6,866 bases of DNA, from NCBI GenBank assembly GCA_030832695.1, contig JAURIP010000086.1, forward strand, positions 1 to 6,866. The letters are read 5' to 3'. A program made the position numbers and the translations under genes. This stretch comes from Sediminibacterium sp. Its GTDB lineage: Bacteria > Bacteroidota > Bacteroidia > Chitinophagales > Chitinophagaceae. Within the stretch, counting starts at the first letter, position 1. Every line of letters begins with the position of its first letter. Under the pieces are notes generated by a model, which saw only the letters and a program-made list of their open reading frames with translations, was not told where the DNA came from and ran no database searches. Positions 1 through 5,459 of the stretch are shown one piece after another.

Positions 1-1315
1 ATAATTCGCCCTTACCCTCAATCCAAAGTTTCACGGAATCAGTGGTAATTGATTTTGGACGCTCTAATGGGAAACCTAATGCTCTGTCCCAAGTTAAGCT
101 TGCTAATACACCTAATGCCCTACTTACTGCAAACAATACGGTGTAAAAATCATATTCAACAATACCATAATGAACTAATAAGGCACCGCTATGTGCATCT
201 ACATTGGGCCAAGGATTTTTCACCTTTCCTAATGATTCTAAAATTGGTGGCACCGTTTCATAAATTTTCCAAACGGTATTCACTAATTTATCATCTGGTA
301 AATGTTTTTTACCAAATGCCATTTGTGCGGTAAAACGAGGATCTGTTTTTCTTAACACTGCATGACCATATCCAGGTACTACTTTTCCTGCAGCTAAAGT
401 TTGTTGCACGTATGTTGAAATTTGATCTGTGGTTGGTTCATCGGTACCGATGCTTTCTTGCATTTCAAAAATCCATTTAACAACTTCTTGATTTGCTAAT
501 CCATGTAAAGGACCCGCTAATCCGTTCATTCCAGCTGCATAACTTAAATAAGGATCACTTAATGCAGAACCTACTAAGTGTGTGGTATGTGCTGAAACGT
601 TTCCACCTTCATGATCCGCATGAATGGTCATGTACAAACGCATTAATTCTTTTGTGGTCTCATCTTCAAAACCCATCATGTATGCTAAGTTACCAGCCCA
701 ATCTAATAATCCATTAGGGTGAATATGTTCGTTGTTCTTATATTTTCTTCTGTAGATATATGCCGCTACTCTTGGTAAACGCGCAATTAAATCCATGGAA
801 TCATCATAAGTATACTGCCAATAATCTTTTTTGTTAATGCCCTTTGCATATGCCTGTGAAAATTTACTTTCAGTTTGTAACGCCATAACACCTGCCACAA
901 ACATCGTCATTGGATGTGTTGACAATGGCAAAGCATCAATTACATCAAACACATGCGTAGGCACATGACTACGACGTTGCCAATTGCTAGTGATTTCCTT
1001 AACATCAATTTCATTTGGAATTTCACCAATCATCATTAAATAAAATAACCCTTCTGGTAAAGGCTCATCTCCTTTGGGTGCTTTTGGTAATTTTGCTTGT
1101 AATTCAGGAATTGAAAACCCCCTGAAACGTATTCCTTCCTGCGCATCTAACAAACTAGTTTCAGTAACTAAACCAGTCATACCACGCATACCTTGGTAAA
1201 CCTGTGCTAAAGTTATTTCGCCGATTTTTTTATCGCCGTGTTGTTTTAATAATTCTTTGATTTCTATGCCTGCAGCAGTTGCCTTTTTCTCAAACCTGTC
1301 TTTAATGTCTTCCAT
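1..1315 (-). CDS. gltA: Citrate synthase, eukaryotic/mitochondrial type (3' end truncated by window edge)
   Basis: Condenses oxaloacetate with acetyl-CoA to citrate, the first step of the TCA cycle, in the cytosol. Translating the minus strand from the ATG at 1315 gives 438 uninterrupted codons running off the left edge; pig mature citrate synthase is 437 residues, so only a few residues should be missing. The protein follows the mitochondrial enzyme nearly block for block: GMRGMTGLV near residue 44, EGIRFRGFSIPE, DHEGGNVSAHT, NGLAGPLHGLANQEV, VVPGYGHAVLRKTDPR, NPWPNVDAHSG and RALGFPLERPKS. The catalytic triad is visible as H271, H318 and D373 (pig H274, H320, D375). There is no targeting presequence; residue 1 aligns near the start of the mature mitochondrial protein. 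No Shine-Dalgarno precedes the ATG, as is normal in Bacteroidota. It lies 60 nt downstream of the permease gene on the same strand. The identification is very secure; the symbol follows usual bacterial naming. Confidence 0.97.
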   Translation of the reverse strand, partial: MEDIKDRFEKKATAAGIEIKELLKQHGDKKIGEITLAQVYQGMRGMTGLVTETSLLDAQEGIRFRGFSIPELQAKLPKAPKGDEPLPEGLFYLMMIGEIPNEIDVKEITSNWQRRSHVPTHVFDVIDALPLSTHPMTMFVAGVMALQTESKFSQAYAKGINKKDYWQYTYDDSMDLIARLPRVAAYIYRRKYKNNEHIHPNGLLDWAGNLAYMMGFEDETTKELMRLYMTIHADHEGGNVSAHTTHLVGSALSDPYLSYAAGMNGLAGPLHGLANQEVVKWIFEMQESIGTDEPTTDQISTYVQQTLAAGKVVPGYGHAVLRKTDPRFTAQMAFGKKHLPDDKLVNTVWKIYETVPPILESLGKVKNPWPNVDAHSGALLVHYGIVEYDFYTVLFAVSRALGVLASLTWDRALGFPLERPKSITTDSVKLWIEGKGEL

Positions 1316-1353
1316 ATACCAAATATTATAATTGTACCTTTTAAATTTGGACA

Positions 1354-1361
1354 CAAAGTTA
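1354..1361 (-). promoter_or_regulatory. Possible Bacteroidota -7 box upstream of citrate synthase
   Basis: On the minus strand the gap between the permease and citrate synthase contains TAACTTTG, a perfect match to the Bacteroidota -7 consensus TAnnTTTG, ending 38 nt before the citrate synthase ATG. No TTTG-like -33 element sits 19-21 nt upstream, so it is only half a promoter. If real, it would let the enzyme be expressed independently of the upstream tgt-permease unit with a leader of about 30-35 nt. Confidence 0.35.
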
Positions 1362-1375
1362 ACTAAAAAACCGGC

Positions 1376-2467
1376 TTATTTTGGTGCTTTTTTGTACAAA
1401 TAATAGACCACCCAAATAAATAGCATATTGGGTATCCAAGCGGCTAACATGGGAGGCAAATTCCCCTTGGTAGAAAATATAGTTGAGAAACGATCAGTTA
1501 TAATGAATAAGGCTGCTATAGTGAAGCCCATGGCCAAATGCGAGCCACTACCACCCCTAATTTTACGCCCTGCAATAATGGCCCCAATTAATGTAAGTAA
1601 CAATACCGTAACAGGCGTTGCATCGCGACGATACCTTTCAATTTTTAATTCGTTCAACCCTTCAGAGCCTCGCATCTCCTCTAACTTAATTTGTTGGATA
1701 AGTTGTGGCGTGGTTAGTTTGTCCTTAGTGTATCTGTCTTTTTCCAAATCAACAGGTTTAAATGCAAGCTTTTTATGCATACTCTGCGTGTAAGTCAAAG
1801 CTTCCCTATTATCAAAAACTTTGCGTTCAATCACTTCATACAAAAGCCAATCTTTGGTAGCGGTATCGTACAGAATCATTTCTGCTCTAATATTAGAAAT
1901 AACTTTTCCGTTTTTTACCTGGTAGGAGAAATAATTACTTCCTCTATTGGTTGCAGTATCATACCCATAAATACCTGCATAGGTTAATGAGTCAATTTTA
2001 AAATATATATCTGATGAACTTTGTAGCAATGCATTATAACTAGAACGTGCATCAATATAAGTAGCTTCAAATCCGCCCCTAATTTTTTCAGCTTTGGGAA
2101 TAATCCATTGATTGGATACCCATAAAAATAAACCCAACAAAGCGCCGCCCAAAACATAAGGTCTCAACCAACGATTATAAGAAACACCACTTGCAATAAT
2201 GGCCACAATTTCAGTTTGTCCTGCCATTTTTGAAGTAAAAAAAATAACAGCGATAAATACAAACAACGGAAATAATAAAGCAATGATATGTGGAATGAAG
2301 CCATAGTAATAATGCGTAATGACTTCACCTGCTGATAATCCAGATTTTACAAAGTCATCTGTTTTTTCACTTGCATCAATCACCACGGCAATCACTGCAA
2401 ATAAAAATATGGCGAAGAAAAAAACCGCCAAAAACTTTTTCAATATGTACCAATCTAATTTTTTCAA
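1376..2467 (-). CDS. LptF/LptG (YjgP/YjgQ) family lipopolysaccharide-export permease
   Basis: Inner-membrane permease subunit of the Lpt machine, which with the LptB ATPase extracts lipopolysaccharide from the inner membrane and passes it to the periplasmic bridge. The 363-residue protein has the family plan: N-terminal KLDWYILKKF, membrane segments at about 11-31, 58-78 and 102-120, a periplasmic beta-jellyroll-like region at about 130-240, then membrane segments at about 285-302, 310-325 and 338-357. SEKTDDF after the first segment is typical of Bacteroidota members. The start must be the TTG at 2467: the codon immediately upstream is an in-frame TAA and the next methionine is residue 81. 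It begins 11 nt after the tgt stop, so co-transcription and possibly translational coupling are likely. The sequence does not decide between LptF and LptG, so no symbol is given; a second family member would be expected elsewhere in the genome. Confidence 0.93.
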   Translation of the reverse strand: MKKLDWYILKKFLAVFFFAIFLFAVIAVVIDASEKTDDFVKSGLSAGEVITHYYYGFIPHIIALLFPLFVFIAVIFFTSKMAGQTEIVAIIASGVSYNRWLRPYVLGGALLGLFLWVSNQWIIPKAEKIRGGFEATYIDARSSYNALLQSSSDIYFKIDSLTYAGIYGYDTATNRGSNYFSYQVKNGKVISNIRAEMILYDTATKDWLLYEVIERKVFDNREALTYTQSMHKKLAFKPVDLEKDRYTKDKLTTPQLIQQIKLEEMRGSEGLNELKIERYRRDATPVTVLLLTLIGAIIAGRKIRGGSGSHLAMGFTIAALFIITDRFSTIFSTKGNLPPMLAAWIPNMLFIWVVYYLYKKAPK

Positions 2468-2478
2468 TTAATTTTTGG

Positions 2479-3618
2479 TTATAAGCGTTGACTAATTTGT
2501 GCTACCATATTCTTTTTCCAACTGGAATAATCTCCTAATTGAATTTGCTTTCGGGCCTCTCCTACTAACCAAAGATAAAAAGATAGATTTTGAATACTTG
2601 CCAATTGCAAACCTAATATTTCATCTGCCATAAATAAATGTCTGCAGTAGGCCTTGGTATAATATTGACTCATTTCATTGGGAAGTCCTGGATCCAATGG
2701 TGAAAAATCCTTAGCCCATTTCAGATTCTTAATATTAATTACCCCCTGTGATGTGAAAATCATTCCATTACGACCATTGCGTGTTGGCATAACGCAATCA
2801 AACATATCCACTCCCAAATCAATGGCTTCTAATATATTCCAAGGTGTTCCCACCCCCATTAAATACCTTGGTTTTTGTACTGGTAAATTTTCACAACACA
2901 ATGCTGTAAAATCATACAATTGTTGTTCCGGCTCACCCACACTTAATCCACCGATGGCATTACCTACTGCATTTTTTGAACTGATATATTCGCAGGATGC
3001 TTTTCTTAAATCTTCATAAATTCCTCCTTGCACAATGGGAAATAAATTTTGCGTATAGCCATATTTGTCAGGCGTGTTATCAAACTGATGCACACATTTA
3101 TCCAACCAAACATGCGTTAAATCCATGCTCTTTTTAACATAATCATATTCACTTGGGAATGGCGGGCATTCATCAAAGGCCATAATAATATCTCCCCCAA
3201 TAGTCCTTTGTATATCCATCACTTTTTCGGGGCTAAACAAATGTTTGCTGCCATCAATATGTGATTGAAATATAACACCCTCCGGCTTAATTTTACGATT
3301 GTTCGCTAAAGAGAAAACTTGATACCCACCGCTATCGGTTAAAATTGGTCGATCCCAACCCATAAACTGATGTAATCCACCAGCAGCTTCAAGTACCTCC
3401 AACCCCGGACGTAGGTATAAATGATAAGTATTTCCAAGTATGATTTGGGCATTAATATCCTTTTTCAGTTGCTGTTGTGTCACTGCTTTAACGGAACCAA
3501 TAGTCCCCACTGGCATAAATATGGGGGTTTCAATGACCCCATGATCAGTGGTAATTTTACCTGCCCTAGCTGAGCCTGTTTTACTTTGGGTTTGTAATTC
3601 AAATGTTAATGCCGCCAG
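2479..3618 (-). CDS. tgt: tRNA-guanine(34) transglycosylase (queuosine biosynthesis), non-ATG start
   Basis: Exchanges guanine 34 in the anticodon of GUN tRNAs for preQ1, the committed tRNA step of queuosine synthesis. Numbering from the ATG at 3516, visible motifs are TDSGGYQVFS with general base D61, FDECPPFP (D115, C117), GGLSVGEPE (V193, the bacterial preQ1-type residue) and MFDCVMPTRNGRNG with nucleophile D240. Starting at 3516 gives only 345 residues and cuts off a conserved stretch: the upstream frame reads FELQTQSKTGSARAGKITT then DHGVIETPIF, joining FMPVGT as in all Tgt proteins. The frame is open back to a TGA at 3636-3634 but contains no ATG, GTG or TTG. The CTG at 3618 (379 residues) is the best initiator, lying 4 nt after a -7 promoter box; the TTA at 3609 is where relatives have their first Met (376 residues). 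The CxCxxC-His zinc site is absent: L278, N280, S283 and Q309 replace the ligands. Function is secure; the start is uncertain. Confidence 0.93.
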   Translation of the reverse strand: MAALTFELQTQSKTGSARAGKITTDHGVIETPIFMPVGTIGSVKAVTQQQLKKDINAQIILGNTYHLYLRPGLEVLEAAGGLHQFMGWDRPILTDSGGYQVFSLANNRKIKPEGVIFQSHIDGSKHLFSPEKVMDIQRTIGGDIIMAFDECPPFPSEYDYVKKSMDLTHVWLDKCVHQFDNTPDKYGYTQNLFPIVQGGIYEDLRKASCEYISSKNAVGNAIGGLSVGEPEQQLYDFTALCCENLPVQKPRYLMGVGTPWNILEAIDLGVDMFDCVMPTRNGRNGMIFTSQGVINIKNLKWAKDFSPLDPGLPNEMSQYYTKAYCRHLFMADEILGLQLASIQNLSFYLWLVGEARKQIQLGDYSSWKKNMVAQISQRL

Positions 3619-3622
3619 TGAG

Positions 3623-3654
3623 CAAAGGTAAGGTCAAAAAGGATGTTTTCCACA
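3623..3654 (-). promoter_or_regulatory. Candidate Bacteroidota-type promoter for tgt
   Basis: Reading the minus strand, TGTG (3654-3651; three of four bases of the -33 consensus TTTG), a 20-nt spacer, then TACCTTTG (3630-3623), a perfect TAnnTTTG -7 box. Transcription would begin within a few bases of the CTG at 3618, so the mRNA would be leaderless or nearly so. This placement argues that translation begins at the 5' end of the conserved N-terminus rather than at the ATG about 100 nt further in. Prediction by consensus only. Confidence 0.5.
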
Positions 3655-3685
3655 TTCAATATTCAAGTGTATTAGCTGTGCCGGC

Positions 3686-4831
3686 ATGCTTTACTTTTGT
3701 AACATGCTAACTAACCAATTACTATCTAATATATTGATAGGCGCTTTTGTATTTATTATAGCCACTCAGTTATTTTATTATTTGTTTTTTTTCATCAGAC
3801 TCGCTTTTTATAAGAAAAAAACGAAGCAAGTAAATGTGGAGCATCCTATTTCTGTAGTCATATGCGCGCGTGACGAAGCCCATAATTTAGCGAACAATTT
3901 GCCAGGGGTATTGGTGCAACAATATAGCACAACACATGAGGTCGTTTTAGTAAATGATAATTCTGAAGATGAAACAAAATATTTAATTGAGGAATTTAAA
4001 AAATCATTTAAAAATTTAAACCCCGTTTTGCTTTCTCAGGAAGCAAAAATGATTAATGGGAAAAAATTTCCTTTGTCCATTGGCATTAAATCTGCAAAAA
4101 ATGAAACCTTATTATTAACAGATGCGGATTGTGTTCCTGCGAGTGAACATTGGATGCAATTAATGCAGGATGGATATGATGATGATATTGAGATTGTTTT
4201 AGGGTATGGCGCTTACAGAAAAAAACCAGGCATTTTAAATAAGTTAATTCGCTTTGAAACATTTCAAACGGCATTACAATATTTTTCCTATGCCCTTGCT
4301 GGCCTGCCTTATATGGGTGTAGGACGTAACTTATCTTATAAGAAAGAAGTGTTTTTACGTAACAAAGGCTTTTCCTCTATTAATCAAATGCCGAGCGGTG
4401 ATGATGATTTATTCATCAATCAGGTAGCTAATAAAAACAATACCGCAATTGTCATTGATCATGATGCACATACCATCAGCGAACCCAAAACAACTTTCCA
4501 GGATTGGATGAATCAAAAGTATCGTCATTATACGACCAGCAAGTATTATAAAAAATCACATGCAGCCCTACTTGGCTTATTTGCATTTAGCCAATTTTTA
4601 GTGTACCCCATTTTTATTGCAGCATTAATACTTACACAACAATATATCATTTTAATTAGCTTATGGGCACTTCGCTTAATTGTACAAGGAAGTATTTTAA
4701 GAGGTACCATGAAAAAATTAAATGAGCTTGACCTTTGGCCTTGGTTTATTTTATTTGATTTTTGGTCCATGTTCTATTATTTATTTACCTTGCCTAGCGT
4801 ATGGAAAGCCCCACAGAAAAATTGGAACTAA
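3686..4831 (+). CDS. Membrane-anchored family 2 glycosyltransferase
   Basis: Inverting GT-A glycosyltransferase that transfers a sugar from a nucleotide-sugar donor; acceptor unknown, presumably an envelope glycan or lipid because the enzyme is membrane-bound. In the 381-residue frame there is an N-terminal membrane segment (about 15-40), then the GT2 core: PISVVICARDE (54-64), VNDNSEDET with D91, the metal/nucleotide DxD as TDADC (D146, D148), SGDDDLF (237-243) as the acceptor-side acidic motif, and QKYRHY (277-282) in place of the QxxRW motif of processive synthases. Three further hydrophobic segments follow at about 293-315, 319-337 and 352-371. The longest frame (ATG 3686) is given; the ATG at 3704 (375 residues) is at least as likely because a -7 promoter box lies between the two. 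Neither has a Shine-Dalgarno. The 3' end overlaps rsmG. Family assignment is firm, substrate unknown. Confidence 0.9.
   Translation: MLYFCNMLTNQLLSNILIGAFVFIIATQLFYYLFFFIRLAFYKKKTKQVNVEHPISVVICARDEAHNLANNLPGVLVQQYSTTHEVVLVNDNSEDETKYLIEEFKKSFKNLNPVLLSQEAKMINGKKFPLSIGIKSAKNETLLLTDADCVPASEHWMQLMQDGYDDDIEIVLGYGAYRKKPGILNKLIRFETFQTALQYFSYALAGLPYMGVGRNLSYKKEVFLRNKGFSSINQMPSGDDDLFINQVANKNNTAIVIDHDAHTISEPKTTFQDWMNQKYRHYTTSKYYKKSHAALLGLFAFSQFLVYPIFIAALILTQQYIILISLWALRLIVQGSILRGTMKKLNELDLWPWFILFDFWSMFYYLFTLPSVWKAPQKNWN
3692..3699 (+). promoter_or_regulatory. Candidate -7 box for the glycosyltransferase-rsmG unit
   Basis: TACTTTTG on the plus strand is a perfect TAnnTTTG match, 4 nt before the ATG at 3704. 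No convincing TTTG -33 element is found 19-21 nt upstream (only GTGT/GTAT-like sequence). If functional, transcription would start at or just before 3704, giving a leaderless message and excluding the ATG at 3686 as start. The same 4-nt spacing is seen for the divergent tgt box. Confidence 0.4.
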
Positions 4832-5442
4832 TTACCAAATACTTTGCTGACTTCACACCGCATCAACTGCAACAGTTTGCGACATTGGAAGAAGCCTACA
4901 AGGACTGGAATGCAAAAATCAATGTTGTTTCCCGTAAAGATATTGACCAACTTTATTTACACCATGTATTACATAGCCTTTCCATTGCAGCGATTGCGGA
5001 ATGGGAAAAAGGAACGCAGGTGATTGATATTGGATGTGGCGGTGGATTTCCATGTGTACCCTTAGCCATCTTTTTTCCTGATGTACAGTTTTTAGCAGTG
5101 GACAGTATTGCAAAAAAATTAAAAGTAGTGGACGCCGTATGCGAGATGGCAGGCATAAAAAATATTACAACGAAGCATACCAGAGCAGAGGAAATTAAAA
5201 ATAAAAAGTTTGATTACGCCATCAGTCGCGCTGTTGCGCCGTTGAAAGATTTATGGAGATGGGCTGGGCCATTACTAATAAAAAAAGCAAACCAACCCAA
5301 TGGATTGATTTGCCTTAAAGGTGGTGATTTACACCAAGAAATATTTGAAAGCGGTATTCGCCCCAAAATGATGTCTATCTATGATATTTTCCCTGAGGAA
5401 TATTTTCAAGAGAAATTTATCATTCAAGTTAAGAAGCCTTAA
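4801..5442 (+). CDS. rsmG: 16S rRNA (guanine-527-N7)-methyltransferase RsmG
   Basis: Cytosolic SAM-dependent enzyme (also called GidB) that methylates N7 of G527 in the 530 loop of 16S rRNA; loss in other bacteria gives low-level streptomycin resistance. The 213 residues match the usual length of about 205-215. Visible are WNAKINVVSRKDID (36-49), LYLHHVLHSL (51-60), the SAM motif VIDIGCGGGFP (74-84), an acidic residue closing strand beta-2 (D101), the family signature SRAVAPL (142-148), and GLICLKGGD (168-176). Starting at ATG 4801 it overlaps the glycosyltransferase by 31 nt. A TTG at 4822 would shorten the overlap to 10 nt and give MELITKYF, close to how many relatives begin, so it is a real alternative. 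No promoter is visible; expression probably comes from the glycosyltransferase transcript. It converges on the M1 peptidase gene. Confidence 0.95.
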   Translation: MESPTEKLELITKYFADFTPHQLQQFATLEEAYKDWNAKINVVSRKDIDQLYLHHVLHSLSIAAIAEWEKGTQVIDIGCGGGFPCVPLAIFFPDVQFLAVDSIAKKLKVVDAVCEMAGIKNITTKHTRAEEIKNKKFDYAISRAVAPLKDLWRWAGPLLIKKANQPNGLICLKGGDLHQEIFESGIRPKMMSIYDIFPEEYFQEKFIIQVKKP

Positions 5443-5459
5443 TTCTTAAACTAATTAGG
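5437..5459. terminator. Weak inverted repeat at convergent gene ends
   Basis: CCTTAATT (5437-5444), an 8-nt loop, and AATTAGG (5453-5459) form a 7-bp stem with one bulged T. It spans both stop codons (rsmG TAA at 5440-5442, peptidase TAG at 5453-5451). Its position between convergent genes would suit a bidirectional terminator, but the stem is AT-rich and no clear U-tract follows on either strand. Confidence 0.2.

Noticed and set aside
49..717. Plus-strand open frames opposite citrate synthase (49-333 and 493-717)
   Set aside because: They are antisense shadows of a clearly conserved minus-strand gene and show no recognisable protein features.
1316..1345. TAATATTTG and TATAAT-like sequence just before the citrate synthase ATG as a promoter
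   Set aside because: The spacing does not fit TAnnTTTG, no -33 element is properly placed, and it ends within about 5 nt of the ATG; the TAACTTTG box further upstream is a better match.
1364..1393. Possible terminator after the permease gene (AGCACC ... GGTTTTTT on the minus strand)
   Set aside because: The pairing is only about 7 bp with a mismatch and a G-U pair, and the T-run is part of the stem rather than following it.
1428..3019. Plus-strand open frames opposite the permease and tgt (1428-1793, 1775-1987, 2678-3019)
   Set aside because: Antisense to strongly supported genes; their sequences carry no domain-like motifs.
3599..3655. An 18-codon minus-strand ORF beginning MWKTSFLTL that ends in TGA overlapping the tgt N-terminus, as an upstream ORF or frameshifted Tgt start
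   Set aside because: Its peptide does not resemble the Tgt N-terminus, which normally begins at the FEL segment, and the likely tgt promoter lies inside it, so most of it would not be transcribed.
3652..3667. ATTCAA repeated twice in tandem (ATTCAATATTCAAG)
   Set aside because: Two copies of a 6-base AT-rich word are expected by chance in this composition; there is no further copy or symmetry.
4086..5156. Minus-strand open frames opposite the glycosyltransferase and rsmG
   Set aside because: They are short and antisense to genes with clear catalytic motifs; nothing supports their translation.
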